This document shows, piece by piece, positions 33,935 to 44,319 of a stretch of 64,000 nucleotides of DNA. A program made the position numbers and the translations under genes. The notes under the pieces are model-generated. The model did no database searches and was not told the origin of the DNA. It saw only the letters and a list, made by a program, of their open reading frames with translations. This DNA is from Campylobacter sp. RM16189. GTDB taxonomy: Bacteria > Campylobacterota > Campylobacteria > Campylobacterales > Campylobacteraceae. Numbering within the stretch: the first letter of the stretch is position 1; every line of letters begins with the position of its first letter. The stretch covers positions 124,001-188,000 of the forward strand of contig NZ_LIWR01000003.1 in NCBI RefSeq assembly GCF_012978815.1, read 5' to 3'.

Positions 33935-35041
33935 TTAAAATTTAATCTTTACAAAGCGATATGTCGGATCAAATCTAAAGGTAAGCAGATTTTGTAAAAT
34001 CCCAAATAGGCTTAAAAATGTAACAAAACTGCTTCCTCCGTAGCTGTAAAACGGAAGCGGAATACCTACAACCGGAGCAAATCCAATAGTCATCATAATG
34101 TTTACACTTACATAGATAAATATCAAAATTCCAATTCCAGTCGTCACCACTTGCGTGAAATAATCATCTTTAAGACCGTAGTTTAGGCTAAGCAGATGGG
34201 TGATTAAAAATCCGTAAAACATCATCAGCGTAAATGCCCCCAAAAAACCAAATCTTTCAATGGTATATGAAAAGATAAAATCACTAGTTGCAATTGGCAA
34301 AAATTTAAAGTGCGTTTGAGTGGCTTCATCTTTTGGTTTGCCCGTGAGACCACCGCTTCCTATGGCGACTATGCTTTGGCGAACGTGATAGCTTGATTCT
34401 TCGCTTAAAAAATCATTGATTCTTTTTTTCTGATAGTCGTGCAAATTTTCATATATTAAAGGAGCCAATATGACTATACCGGCGGCTATGCTAAGCCATA
34501 TTTTTTTATTTACCCCTATGATGAATAAAATCGCATATCCCATAATTATAAGGATCAAAGCAGTGCCAAGATCAGGCTCTTTCATAATTAAAAATGCAGG
34601 TAGGATTATGTATATACTAAGTCTTAAAAAATCCTTGAGCCCATAACCGTTAATTCCCGGAGGGCGATGCTTTACTAGGTATGCCATCATAAGTAAAAAT
34701 GATGGCTTGATTATCTCTGATGGCTGAATAGTAAAATGCACAAAAGGGATTTCAAGCCAGCGTTTTGCTCCGAGTTTTGTTACTCCAAATAGATCAACAC
34801 TTATTAAAAGCGCTATACATAGCCAGTAAAATGCCGGTATGAGCCATTCAAGCCTCCTTATGGGAAGCAGGAAAAAAAATGTAAAAGCGAGTAGTCCTAT
34901 GCTGAAATATATAAGCTGTTTATTTGATAGAATAGAATTTGCTTCCGAAACTAAAATATATGATAAAATTATAATAGGTAGTATCAAGATTGGTTGAACA
35001 AAGTCAAAATGAGTTAGAATTCGCCTATCAAGTCTTATCAA
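33935..35041 (-). CDS. rodA: Rod-shape SEDS glycan polymerase RodA
   Basis: RodA (368 aa) is the peptidoglycan glycosyltransferase of the elongasome, working with a class B penicillin-binding protein. About ten membrane helices are visible, with family motifs such as FTIQPSEIIKPSFLL, KEPDLGTALI and the late GIPLPFYSYGGSSF. I chose the TTG at 35041 (MIRLDRRILTHFD), with AAGGCG upstream. The ATG-like frame extension to 35095 would start before the minus-strand TATAAT at 35063-35068 and so would not be transcribed. Divergent from rluD. MrdA (PBP2) is not in the window. Confidence 0.93.
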   Translation of the reverse strand: MIRLDRRILTHFDFVQPILILPIIILSYILVSEANSILSNKQLIYFSIGLLAFTFFFLLPIRRLEWLIPAFYWLCIALLISVDLFGVTKLGAKRWLEIPFVHFTIQPSEIIKPSFLLMMAYLVKHRPPGINGYGLKDFLRLSIYIILPAFLIMKEPDLGTALILIIMGYAILFIIGVNKKIWLSIAAGIVILAPLIYENLHDYQKKRINDFLSEESSYHVRQSIVAIGSGGLTGKPKDEATQTHFKFLPIATSDFIFSYTIERFGFLGAFTLMMFYGFLITHLLSLNYGLKDDYFTQVVTTGIGILIFIYVSVNIMMTIGFAPVVGIPLPFYSYGGSSFVTFLSLFGILQNLLTFRFDPTYRFVKIKF

Positions 35042-35062
35042 AATTTCGCCTTTTTTAGCGGA

Positions 35063-35068
35063 ATTATA
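35063..35068 (-). promoter_or_regulatory. -10 box of the rodA promoter
   Basis: Minus-strand TATAAT (plus-strand ATTATA), 22 bases before the TTG of rodA. The plus strand has TATAAC at 35065-35070, which could be the overlapping -10 of the divergent rluD gene. Confidence 0.6.
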
Positions 35069-35086
35069 ACACCAAAAAGGAAACGG

Positions 35087-36073
35087 TTGAATCAAATATC
35101 TGTAAAAGAGAGTAAAGATATAGGCAAAAGATTAGATCTATTTTTGTCTGAAGAGCTTAAAATCTCAAGAAATCAAATTTTAAATTTAATTAAAAATGGC
35201 TGTGTAAGTCTAAATTCAAAGCCCATATTAAAGGGCTCGGCTAAGCTTAGTCTAGATGACGTTATAGATGTAAAAATTTTAGAATCAAATGATGAAAATT
35301 TAAATTTTAGTGCGGAATTTGAAGTGTCTATTTTGTATGAAGATGATGATTTGATAGTACTTAATAAGCCGCCAAATTTAGTTGTTCATCCAGCTCCGAG
35401 CGTTAAAGAGGCTACGCTTGTAGACTGGCTTGGAAAGAAAGGCTTTTTACTATCTACTTTAAGCGGAGAGAGTAGAGCGGGCATTGTTCATAGGCTTGAT
35501 AAGGGCACTAGCGGAGCTATAGTCGTGGCTAAAAACAACCGTTCACACGTAGCGCTTTCGGCTCAGTTAAGCGATAAGACAATGGGCAGAATTTATCTTG
35601 CGATTACTGATTTGCCACTTAAAGAGGAGTGTGTGATAGAGCGAAAAATAGGGAGAAATCCGAATAATCGTTTAAAAAAAGCTATTACAATTGACGGAAG
35701 AAGCGCTAAGAGTGCCTTTGTAAATTTGATTCAAGAGAGCGGAGTAAATTTAATAGCAGCTAAGCTTTTTACCGGCAGAACTCATCAGATCAGAGTTCAT
35801 TTAGCCAGCATTAACCGCCATATTTTGGGCGATACTTTATATGGGTTTAAGAGCGAAAACGATAAAATAAAAAGAGTTATGCTCCACGCCTACGGGCTTT
35901 ACTTCACTCATCCCAATACAGGTAAAAGGATGGAATTTGTAGCTCCGCTTTGGGATGACTTTAATGAAATTTTATTTAATAAATTTAATAAGGAGATAGT
36001 TTATGAAAAGATCGATTTTAAAAGGCTTGATGCTATCTTTGGCAGTTGTAATCACTGGCTGTGTCTCGCCTAG
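35087..36073 (+). CDS. rluD: Ribosomal large-subunit pseudouridine synthase (RluD-like)
   Basis: This 328-residue enzyme makes pseudouridine in 23S rRNA. It has an N-terminal S4 RNA-binding domain (about 12-75: RLDLFLSEELKISRNQILNLI in parts RLDLFLSE and ISRNQI) and a catalytic domain with the Asp motif AGIVHRLDKGTSG at about residue 130 and the GRTHQIRVHLA segment near 240. Start TTG, after AAAAAGGAAACGG. The reading frame runs 71 bases past the flpA start, so the C-terminal ~25 residues are unusual and the stop may have been lost. Order rodA-rluD-flpA matches C. jejuni as recalled. Confidence 0.9.
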   Translation: MNQISVKESKDIGKRLDLFLSEELKISRNQILNLIKNGCVSLNSKPILKGSAKLSLDDVIDVKILESNDENLNFSAEFEVSILYEDDDLIVLNKPPNLVVHPAPSVKEATLVDWLGKKGFLLSTLSGESRAGIVHRLDKGTSGAIVVAKNNRSHVALSAQLSDKTMGRIYLAITDLPLKEECVIERKIGRNPNNRLKKAITIDGRSAKSAFVNLIQESGVNLIAAKLFTGRTHQIRVHLASINRHILGDTLYGFKSENDKIKRVMLHAYGLYFTHPNTGKRMEFVAPLWDDFNEILFNKFNKEIVYEKIDFKRLDAIFGSCNHWLCLA

Positions 36074-37220
36074 TACACCTACACAAATCAATTCAAATTT
36101 GCCCACTGTTACTAGTTTAAAAACTATTAGCGATATGACTGAAATAGGCTTTGAATGGACTCCTACTACTACAACAGATGTAGCAGGATACTATCTTTAC
36201 AGATCAAATTCTAACGAAAACAGCAGTAAAATGAAGGTTGTGGCCGATATAAAAGATCGCTTTGCAAGTCATTATGTGGATTCAAATTTGGCTCCAGAGA
36301 CTACATATTCATATGAGATGAGAACTTATAACGCAAACAAGCAAATTTCAAATCCAGGTGTAGTTATAAGTGCAAGCACTAGACCTCTTATAGAGTCGGT
36401 GCCTTTTTTAAGAGCTCTTACTAATTTGCCGGAACGTGTGAAGTTAATATGGCGTCCGCATCCTGATTTAAGAGTGGCGTCTTATATAGTGGAAAAAGCA
36501 GATATTGGTAAAGATAATTGGAGACAGATAGCAGAAATTAAAGGAAGGCTTCATGCCGAATATATCGATGATAGCGTAAAATCAGGCAGAGGGTATAAAT
36601 ATAGAGTTTTTGTAAAAACAAGCACGGGAGTTATATCTAAACCAAGCGAGATAGTTGATTCTACTACAAAACCCCTTCCAAACAAAGTTGTAAATATACA
36701 AGCTACTACAAATGCTCCAAAAAAGATTATTATCACATGGGATAGCGTGGCGAGCGAAGACTTTGGATACTACAAAATTTATAGCACTTCAAATAAATTT
36801 TTGCCATATACATATCTTGCTAAAACCAAAACAAATAGCTACGAGGATTTAATTAACGAAAATGGCGCTACAAGGCTATATAAGATTACTATTGTAGATA
36901 AAGACGGACTTGAGTCTAAAAAGCCCGATGAAGCCGTTACAGGATCAACTCTGGCGGCCATAGACGCTCCTATAATATCATCCATAGTAGCTGATAGTTC
37001 AGCTGTAAAAGTTCAGTGGAGCGGACCAAAAGAGGCTAGAAGCTATACTGTAATCAGGGAAGGCGGAGAAGGAGAGAGAAGATTTACAAATATAACTAGT
37101 AATGAATTTATAGATACTGATGTCAATTATAGTCTAAAATATACATATAAAGTTATAGCTATAGACGAGTATGGCATAAGTTCTGATGAATCCCATAAAG
37201 CTATGGTAATTATAGAATAA
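36003..37220 (+). CDS. flpA: Fibronectin-like adhesin FlpA
   Basis: FlpA (405 aa) is a surface lipoprotein built of fibronectin type III domains; in C. jejuni it binds host fibronectin and aids attachment. Here a lipoprotein signal ends in VITGC (Cys20), followed by four FN3-like repeats at about 35-125, 130-220, 225-315 and 318-405. The nonapeptide WRPHPDLRV is present at residues 150-158; the C. jejuni fibronectin-binding site is WRPHPDFRV, so eight of nine positions match. AAGGAGA precedes the ATG. It overlaps rluD by 71 bases and touches trmB by one base. Confidence 0.92.
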   Translation: MKRSILKGLMLSLAVVITGCVSPSTPTQINSNLPTVTSLKTISDMTEIGFEWTPTTTTDVAGYYLYRSNSNENSSKMKVVADIKDRFASHYVDSNLAPETTYSYEMRTYNANKQISNPGVVISASTRPLIESVPFLRALTNLPERVKLIWRPHPDLRVASYIVEKADIGKDNWRQIAEIKGRLHAEYIDDSVKSGRGYKYRVFVKTSTGVISKPSEIVDSTTKPLPNKVVNIQATTNAPKKIIITWDSVASEDFGYYKIYSTSNKFLPYTYLAKTKTNSYEDLINENGATRLYKITIVDKDGLESKKPDEAVTGSTLAAIDAPIISSIVADSSAVKVQWSGPKEARSYTVIREGGEGERRFTNITSNEFIDTDVNYSLKYTYKVIAIDEYGISSDESHKAMVIIE

Positions 37221-38401
37221 TGCCAAATTTTATAACTAAAAATTTAAAATCTTTAGCCTATCCGATTATTCAGGATGAGGTGGTTTTTGCATGGGAAGCA
37301 AGAGGCAGAAACTCTACTATTATCTATACTCAAAGTGGAATTGAAGAGTTTTTTGTGACTTTGAAAGAGCATAAAAATGGCTTTTTAGTAAAAGGCGATA
37401 AGATCACGAGACCTGCTCAAGTAGGGCTGCTGCAAAAGGCTTTGGTTAAATTTAAAGAGCTAAATTGCCAAGAAGTTTTAAGTGAGGCAATAGCTGTAAA
37501 AAAAACTCATTTAACGCAAAAAACTACTTATATTTCAGATACTAAAGAGCTTTTAAAAATTTTAAAAGAGCCAAGGCTATCTAAAATTTTTATAGAGATA
37601 GGATTTGGTTCCGGTAGACATCTACTCTGGCAAGCAGAAAAAAACCCCGATGCTTTGGTCATAGGCATAGAGGTCTATAAGCCATCTATCGAGCAGGTCG
37701 CAAAGCTTGCAAAGAGTAAAAATTTAAACAATGTAGTTCTTATCAATAGCGATGCTAGGTTGCTTTTGTCCTTGATCGATTCAAATTTCATAGATAAAAT
37801 TTTTCTTCACTTTCCTGTGCCCTGGGATGACGCTCCTCATAGGCGAGTAGTTTCTGAAAAATTTATAAAAGAGTGCGAAAGAACTCTTAAAATAGGCGGT
37901 AGATTCGAGCTTAGAAGTGATAGCAGAAATTATACAGAGTACACTATATCTCAGCTTTTAAATTTGCATAGCTCAAAACTTATTGTGGATAAAAATAAAT
38001 ATCTTAATGTTTCAAGTAAATATGAGGATAGATGGAAAAAACAGCTTAAAGACATATATGATGTAACTTTTGAGTGCGAAATAAAAAGCGAGCCCTTAAA
38101 AACACTTAGCGAGATGAAATTTGAAGGCGGTTACGATATCAAGGCTATATCTAAAAATTTTAAAAATATAATTATTAAAAAAGATGACTGTTTTTTGCAT
38201 ATTGAAGAGAAATTTGAAAAAAGCGAGGATGAAATTTTGCTTCGCATATCTTTTGGCGCATTTTCTCAGCCAGAGCAGTGTTATCTACTGCTCACTCCTA
38301 AAAGGTGTGAATACTTTATCAAAAAGCCGCTTTTAACGAGAGAAAATTTAGAGGCACATTTTGCACTAAAGGAGTATTTGGCTAATGCAAAAGATTATTA
38401 G
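37220..38401 (+). CDS. trmB: tRNA (guanine-N7-)-methyltransferase
   Basis: TrmB (393 aa) methylates G46 in the tRNA variable loop. The SAM site EIGFGSGRHLLWQAEKNPD (seen as IGFGSGRH at about residue 125), VIGIEV, and the active-site region KIFLHFPVPWDDAPHRRVV are recognisable. The chain is much longer than the E. coli protein (about 240 aa): some 110 extra residues precede the methyltransferase and about 90 follow it, as in the Campylobacter/Helicobacter form. It is coupled to flpA (one-base overlap) and to ftsE (17-base overlap). Confidence 0.92.
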   Translation: MPNFITKNLKSLAYPIIQDEVVFAWEARGRNSTIIYTQSGIEEFFVTLKEHKNGFLVKGDKITRPAQVGLLQKALVKFKELNCQEVLSEAIAVKKTHLTQKTTYISDTKELLKILKEPRLSKIFIEIGFGSGRHLLWQAEKNPDALVIGIEVYKPSIEQVAKLAKSKNLNNVVLINSDARLLLSLIDSNFIDKIFLHFPVPWDDAPHRRVVSEKFIKECERTLKIGGRFELRSDSRNYTEYTISQLLNLHSSKLIVDKNKYLNVSSKYEDRWKKQLKDIYDVTFECEIKSEPLKTLSEMKFEGGYDIKAISKNFKNIIIKKDDCFLHIEEKFEKSEDEILLRISFGAFSQPEQCYLLLTPKRCEYFIKKPLLTRENLEAHFALKEYLANAKDY

Positions 38402-39056
38402 TTCCAGAGGTCTTTCGCTAGGTTATAATCAAAATGAGCTTATAGTTCAAAATGTGGATTTGGATATTAGCGCTAGCGATTTTGTAATAATAACGGGTAA
38501 AAGTGGTAGCGGAAAATCTACTATAATTAAGTCGCTTTACGGAGAGATTAAGCCATACTCCGGCTCTCTTGAAGTTTGCCTTGCCAATATGAACGGGATA
38601 AGTCAAAAAAAGCTTAGTGAGGTTAGGCAAAAAATCGGAATCATATTTCAAAACTACCGCTTGATAAATGAGTGGAGTGTCGAGAGAAATGTGATGCTAC
38701 CGCTTATGATAAAGGGGCTTGCGCATAATGTATGTAAAAATCAAGCACATAAGCTGCTAAAGCATGTAAATTTACTACACAAGGCTCATAAATTTCCACT
38801 TGAACTAAGTGGAGGGGAGCAGCAGCGTGTGGCTATGGCTAGAGCTTTGGCTCATAATCCAAATCTGCTCTTATGCGATGAACCTACCGGAAATTTGGAT
38901 GATTATTCAAGCGATGTTATATGGTCGCTTTTGCGTTCTGCAAGGGAATTTTTAGGCACTTGCGTGGTAGTAGTAACTCATAAAATCCCATCTACCTTAA
39001 GGGTGCATTATCGTCACTTCGTGATAGAAAACGGAGGTGTGCATGAGATCTCTTAA
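38385..39056 (+). CDS. ftsE: Cell division ABC ATPase FtsE
   Basis: FtsE (223 aa) is the ATPase partner of FtsX at the divisome. Walker A is GKSGSGKST, the signature is LSGGEQQR and Walker B is LLLCDEPTGNLD, followed by the switch His in VVVTHK. The FtsEX complex controls septal peptidoglycan amidases through an EnvC-type protein, both encoded downstream here. It overlaps trmB by 17 bases and ftsX by 14 (by the chosen ftsX start). Confidence 0.95.
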   Translation: MQKIISSRGLSLGYNQNELIVQNVDLDISASDFVIITGKSGSGKSTIIKSLYGEIKPYSGSLEVCLANMNGISQKKLSEVRQKIGIIFQNYRLINEWSVERNVMLPLMIKGLAHNVCKNQAHKLLKHVNLLHKAHKFPLELSGGEQQRVAMARALAHNPNLLLCDEPTGNLDDYSSDVIWSLLRSAREFLGTCVVVVTHKIPSTLRVHYRHFVIENGGVHEIS

Positions 39057-39858
39057 GAATCATTTTGGAGTTATCTTTCCTCTTGTTGCTCTTCTTTTTT
39101 GTATCCAGTTTATAACTCTTGTGGGTAATGTCATAAAAGATTATGAAAAACTGATGAGTGAGGATTATAACATCATAGTAGTTAGCTCAAAAGATCTGAA
39201 TAGCTCTAATATAAAGCCTTTGGTAAGTGATTTTGAATCCATCGAGAGATTGGGTACAAAATCGGTTTTAGATAGACTTTCTAAAGATATTTCAGCCAAA
39301 AATTTAAATATTTTACAGAACTCTTTGCCTAAATTTTACTCCATTAAACTGCAAATTTTTCCAAGTGTTGAATATATGGAGGAGATTAAAGCAAAGCTTC
39401 TGAAAGTAAATGGCGTTAGTAGAGTGGAGACATTTTCAAAGACTCATAATAAGATTTATAAAATTTTAAATCTAATTAAAAAAATATCTGAAATTTTTTC
39501 TATTTTAATTGTTATTTTAGGACTTATGCTAGTGCTAAAACAGATGAGAATTTGGCTATACGAGCATAAGGAACGAATAGACATCATGACTCTTTTTGGC
39601 GCATCTTTTTGGCTAAAATCAGGAGTGCTATATAAGATGGCTGTAGTTGATTCTATTATTGCTGCTATTATTGTTACCGTATTTTACTATTTGCTGCCTG
39701 ATTTTAATGTTGTAATTTTTATGATGGATGAGGTTAGTTTAAAAATTCCTAATGTGGACATAATATATGAAGGAGGTAGGCTACTTGCCATATCTTTGGC
39801 GCTTAGCATAATAGCAGTTTCTTTGGTTATGAGAGAGGCTAAAAAGAACAGCATATGA
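39043..39858 (+). CDS. ftsX: Cell division membrane protein FtsX
   Basis: FtsX (271 aa) has an N-terminal helix (about 8-30), a periplasmic domain (about 35-150), and three C-terminal membrane helices (about 155-180, 205-230, 245-265). This is the four-helix FtsX layout, with no ATPase of its own. ATG 39043 is chosen because GGAGG (39033-39037) lies five bases upstream; the GTG at 39037 overlaps that site. It overlaps ftsE and meets the EnvC-like gene with a four-base overlap. Confidence 0.92.
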   Translation: MRSLKNHFGVIFPLVALLFCIQFITLVGNVIKDYEKLMSEDYNIIVVSSKDLNSSNIKPLVSDFESIERLGTKSVLDRLSKDISAKNLNILQNSLPKFYSIKLQIFPSVEYMEEIKAKLLKVNGVSRVETFSKTHNKIYKILNLIKKISEIFSILIVILGLMLVLKQMRIWLYEHKERIDIMTLFGASFWLKSGVLYKMAVVDSIIAAIIVTVFYYLLPDFNVVIFMMDEVSLKIPNVDIIYEGGRLLAISLALSIIAVSLVMREAKKNSI

Positions 39859-41105
39859 AAATTTTACTATTTTTATTATTTTTTTTAGGAGCATCATTTT
39901 GTGCTAGTACTGATGATAAAATTAAAGTGCAGACGTCATCTTTGCAACTTTCAAATCAAATAGCAAGTAAGCTAAATAAAAAATTAGATGACTTAGCTAA
40001 AGACATCAAGGATGGAGAGTCGGAACTAGAGAAAATAGATTCTAAAATGAAAGAGTTATTAGCTCAGATTGCTGAGCTTGAAAATAGAGCAAGCAGTGCA
40101 AATAGCGAGCTTAAAAAGCTAAATGAACAAAATAGCGAACTCTTGCAAAATCAAAGACTTATAGAGCAAAATATGATACGTATAATATCAGATCATTTTG
40201 CGTTTGATCTTATTGCACCAAAAGAGTATGAGGACAGCAACGAAAGCATAATCGCAACTGAAATTTTGGTTAATTTAAATAGCGTGATAAAAGATGATTT
40301 CAAAAATTTAGTTAAGGATTATGAAAAGACCACAAATTCAATCAAAGATCAAAATGATAAGATACAAAATATACAGGCTGATTTAAAAACTTATAAACAA
40401 AAGCGAACGGAGCTTGCGTTGCTTCAAAGTGAACAGTCTAAGACCGTGGCTAATTTAAAGCAAGATAGGCAGAGCTATTCTAAAAAATTATCTATGATTC
40501 AAGAGCAGCAAAAAGAGATAAGAAAGACTCTAGAGGAGCTTAAAATAGTCGCAAGACAAGAGGTTGAAGAGGCAAAGAGGCTAGCGGAGCAAAAAGAAGC
40601 CGAAAAAACAAAAAAAGATAAAAAGCATAAAAAAGATAAAGATACTAAAGATGAAAAAAACAATGGTTCTGTTAAGCAAGTGGGCTCAAGCTATCAGGCA
40701 AGTTTAGTGAAAAAATATAGCGGAGAAAAGACGATAGCCCCTCTTGATAGCTTTACTGTTAAGCAAAAATTCGGAAACTATATCGATCCTATATATAATA
40801 TTAAAATTTTTAATGAGTCCGTAGTGCTAAGCTCTCAAACCGCTGATGCAAAGGTAAAAAGCGTATTAAATGGCAAAGTTGTATTCGCAAAGGATACGGC
40901 TATGCTGGATAAGGTTGTAATTATAGAAAATGCAAACGGAATTCATACTATCTATGCACATCTTAGCCAAATAGCGCCTACTGTAAAAGTTGGCAAAAAG
41001 GTTCAAAAAGGCTATGTCATAGGACGAGTATCAAAAGATCTAACATTTGAAGTAACTCAAAAAAATTACCATATAGATCCGCTTGAAATGATAACCCTTA
41101 AATAG
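39855..41105 (+). CDS. envC: EnvC-like LytM-domain activator
   Basis: This 416-residue periplasmic protein has a signal peptide (about 1-16), a long coiled coil (about 25-240) with a Lys/Asp-rich stretch near 250-275, and a C-terminal M23/LytM domain (about 295-416). The domain keeps YAHLSQI but lacks the His-x3-Asp zinc motif and the second HxH (it reads LTFEV where active enzymes have LHFEV). It is thus a degenerate LytM protein, which in E. coli EnvC activates amidases rather than cutting glycans itself. The adjacent ftsEX and the nearby amiA support that role. Confidence 0.88.
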   Translation: MKILLFLLFFLGASFCASTDDKIKVQTSSLQLSNQIASKLNKKLDDLAKDIKDGESELEKIDSKMKELLAQIAELENRASSANSELKKLNEQNSELLQNQRLIEQNMIRIISDHFAFDLIAPKEYEDSNESIIATEILVNLNSVIKDDFKNLVKDYEKTTNSIKDQNDKIQNIQADLKTYKQKRTELALLQSEQSKTVANLKQDRQSYSKKLSMIQEQQKEIRKTLEELKIVARQEVEEAKRLAEQKEAEKTKKDKKHKKDKDTKDEKNNGSVKQVGSSYQASLVKKYSGEKTIAPLDSFTVKQKFGNYIDPIYNIKIFNESVVLSSQTADAKVKSVLNGKVVFAKDTAMLDKVVIIENANGIHTIYAHLSQIAPTVKVGKKVQKGYVIGRVSKDLTFEVTQKNYHIDPLEMITLK

Positions 41106-41148
41106 ATATTTGAGATAAAAGATTAGCAGAATTTAAACACTTTTTTGC

Positions 41149-41154
41149 TAAAAT
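41149..41154 (+). promoter_or_regulatory. -10 box of the pyrH promoter
   Basis: Extended -10 TGCTAAAAT, 23 bases before the pyrH ATG. It separates the pyrH-rpoZ-spoT genes from the division genes. Confidence 0.5.
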
Positions 41155-41167
41155 GCTTGAATTTTAA

Positions 41168-41896
<729 letters not shown>

Positions 41897-41917
41897 AATA
41901 AAGATTAAGGAGAAATA

Positions 41918-42136
41918 ATGAGAATAGAAGAGGTAGCCGCGAAAGCATTAAAAACGGTTGAAGGTGATAGATATAAGCTATCTTTAGTAGTGGCAAAACG
42001 CGCAGAAGCTTTGGCTGCAGGAGCTAAAAGTTTGCTTGATAAAGATGTAAGCAAGATGAAATTTGCAGATATTGCACTTTGCGAAATTGCCGAAGGAAAA
42101 ATTAGTCTAGAGGCTATCATTGAAACAGCAAAATAG
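41918..42136 (+). CDS. rpoZ: RNA polymerase omega subunit
   Basis: RpoZ (72 aa) stabilises RNA polymerase beta-prime folding. It starts [12 protein letters not shown], with [20 protein letters not shown] carrying the conserved omega helix (seen as [10 protein letters not shown]). The ribosome site AAGGAG is at 41907-41912. Its last 17 bases overlap the TTG of spoT, an arrangement often seen between rpoZ and spoT in proteobacteria. Confidence 0.93.
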   Translation: MRIEEVAAKALKTVEGDRYKLSLVVAKRAEALAAGAKSLLDKDVSKMKFADIALCEIAEGKISLEAIIETAK

Positions 42137-44303
42137 CGGGATTTTTTTAGAACAACTCATTGAAGATATAGTTGTTTGTAAGGATGTAGCCGGCGCTAGA
42201 GATATTTTAGCCTCTCTTTGTAATATTACCCCAAACATAGAAAAGGCTATTAGCTGCTGTATAACATCTCATGCTGGGCAATTTAGAAAGAGCGGAGAGC
42301 CTTACGCGATACACCCTATATTGGTATCTTCTATCGTGGCTCATATGGGTGGTGATGAGAGTATGATAATATCTGCTATCTTGCACGACGTAGTGGAGGA
42401 TACGGATTGCTCTACTGAGACTGTCAGAGAGGAATTTGGAGAAGAGGTAGCAAAGCTGGTAGAGGGACTTACTAAAATTGTAGCCATTAGGGAGGATAAG
42501 CTGGCCAGTTCTGAGTCAAACGAGCGTCTAGCAGCCTCTGCTATGACATTTCGTAAGATGCTTTTAGTGTCTATTGAAGATGTTCGTGTGCTTGTAGTAA
42601 AGCTTTGCGATAGACTTCATAATATGATAACCCTAGATGCTTTAAGACCCGAAAAGCAAAAGCGAATCGCAGAAGAGACCCTTATGGTTTATGCTCCTAT
42701 TGCTCACAGACTAGGAATCTCTTCCATAAAAAATATACTTGAGGATATAAGTTTTAAATATGCACTTCCTGAAGAGTATAAAAAAATAGACAAATATGTA
42801 GATGAGCATAAGCAAGAGCTTCAGTTAAAGCTAAATTCGTTTATAGAAAAGATTAGTCAAATTTTACTTCAAAACGGTTTTAATGAAAGCAGTTTTGATA
42901 TACAAAAGCGTGTAAAGCATCACTATTCCATCTATCTTAAGATGCAAAGAAAGGGAATATCCATAGAGGAGGTTTTAGATCTTCTTGCAGCTAGAATTTT
43001 GGTCAGAGAGCCTCAGGATTGTTATTTGGCACTCGGGCTTTTGCATATAAATTTTAATCCTCTTATATCAAGATTTAAGGACTATATCGCACTTCCTAAG
43101 CAAAATGGATACCAAACTATTCATACTACAATTTTTGATAATAAAAGTATTTTTGAAGTCCAAATTCGCACCTTTGATATGCACAAAACCGCAGAATACG
43201 GAGTTGCAGCCCACTGGAAGTATAAAAGCGGAGGTTTTTTAAATCCTAAGCTTGATTGGCTAAGTGATATCGGTATGCAAAACGAGGGTGAAAATAATCC
43301 TGAAGAGCTATATGAGTATGCAAAAGATAGCCTATACGTAGAAGATATTGCCGTTTATTCGCCAAAGGGAGATATTTTTACTCTGCCGCGCGGAGCTACT
43401 GCACTTGATTACGCTTATGAGATTCATACAGAGATAGGACTGCATGCCAAAGAGGCTTATGTAAACCGCATTAGAGTTTCGCTTCTAACCGAGCTAAAAA
43501 ATGGAGATATAGTAAATATTGTCACAGGAGACGAGCCAAAATACCGCTGCTCTTGGCTTGGAAGCGTAAAAACAGGCAAGGCAAAGGCTACCATAAGATC
43601 GCTTTGTAAGCAGAAAATCAGGGATATAAATAATATCATCGCACTTGAAATTTTAAGTGGAATTTTTGGGGTATCTACTAATAGAATCCTTGTTTGGTTA
43701 GAGAGTGAAAAGATGACAAAAAGAGTATTTAGAGCCGCCTATGACTCCGTATACCTTCAAGATGTCGTAAATGCTCTTAAAAAATATATAAAAAAAGATC
43801 GTCCATTTGCTCTTGCTTTAACAGATAAATATCTTGTTAGAAAGCAGAAATTTGATCATATAGTTATCTATTCAAACCATAAAATAAGTAGTGTAGAGTT
43901 TGATTACTGTTGCAATCCAAAAAGAGGCGATGATATTATGGGCTTTAGAAATGATCATCATGTAACCGTTCACCATAAGCTATGTGAGCGTGCTATGAAG
44001 TTAGCCGAAGATAAGAATGAGATGATTTTTGTAAAATGGACTAGAAATGCCCCTCATAGATATAAAATCATCCTAAGTCTTGAAAATCGCCGTGGTTCTT
44101 TGGCTGAGTTTTTAACATATATAGCTAGGTTGCAAGTAGATCTCGTTACTATAACGCTTTCTGAAGCAAACGACATTGCTGCGGATGTATTTAATCTAAC
44201 TATAGAGCTTAATGAAAATTTGGATGTGAACGAAATTAAAGATAGACTAAGAGATCGTTATAAGATAATGGAATTCGTATCTCTTGATGATGCGTATAAT
44301 TAA
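42120..44303 (+). CDS. spoT: Bifunctional (p)ppGpp synthetase/hydrolase
   Basis: This 727-residue RSH enzyme makes and destroys the stringent-response alarmone. The HD hydrolase domain has HPILVSS and ILHDVVEDT, and the HD pair is intact. The synthetase domain (about 220-350) has [19 protein letters not shown] (seen as [10 protein letters not shown]). A TGS domain (about 390-450), helical region and C-terminal ACT domain (about 645-725) follow. A single long RSH is the rule in epsilonproteobacteria. Start TTG, overlapping rpoZ by 17 bases. Confidence 0.95.
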   Translation: MKQQNSGIFLEQLIEDIVVCKDVAGARDILASLCNITPNIEKAISCCITSHAGQFRKSGEPYAIHPILVSSIVAHMGGDESMIISAILHDVVEDTDCSTETVREEFGEEVAKLVEGLTKIVAIREDKLASSESNERLAASAMTFRKMLLVSIEDVRVLVVKLCDRLHNMITLDALRPEKQKRIAEETLMVYAPIAHRLGISSIKNILEDISFKYALPEEYKKIDKYVDEHKQELQLKLNSFIEKISQILLQNGFNESSFDIQKRVKHHYSIYLKMQRKGISIEEVLDLLAARILVREPQDCYLALGLLHINFNPLISRFKDYIALPKQNGYQTIHTTIFDNKSIFEVQIRTFDMHKTAEYGVAAHWKYKSGGFLNPKLDWLSDIGMQNEGENNPEELYEYAKDSLYVEDIAVYSPKGDIFTLPRGATALDYAYEIHTEIGLHAKEAYVNRIRVSLLTELKNGDIVNIVTGDEPKYRCSWLGSVKTGKAKATIRSLCKQKIRDINNIIALEILSGIFGVSTNRILVWLESEKMTKRVFRAAYDSVYLQDVVNALKKYIKKDRPFALALTDKYLVRKQKFDHIVIYSNHKISSVEFDYCCNPKRGDDIMGFRNDHHVTVHHKLCERAMKLAEDKNEMIFVKWTRNAPHRYKIILSLENRRGSLAEFLTYIARLQVDLVTITLSEANDIAADVFNLTIELNENLDVNEIKDRLRDRYKIMEFVSLDDAYN

Positions 44304-44319
44304 AATTTAAGGAGAAGAA

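Noticed and set aside
35042..35095. N-terminal extension of rodA to 35095
   Set aside because: It begins upstream of the rodA -10 box, so it would not be on the mRNA; the TTG at 35041 has a ribosome site and gives a normal RodA start.
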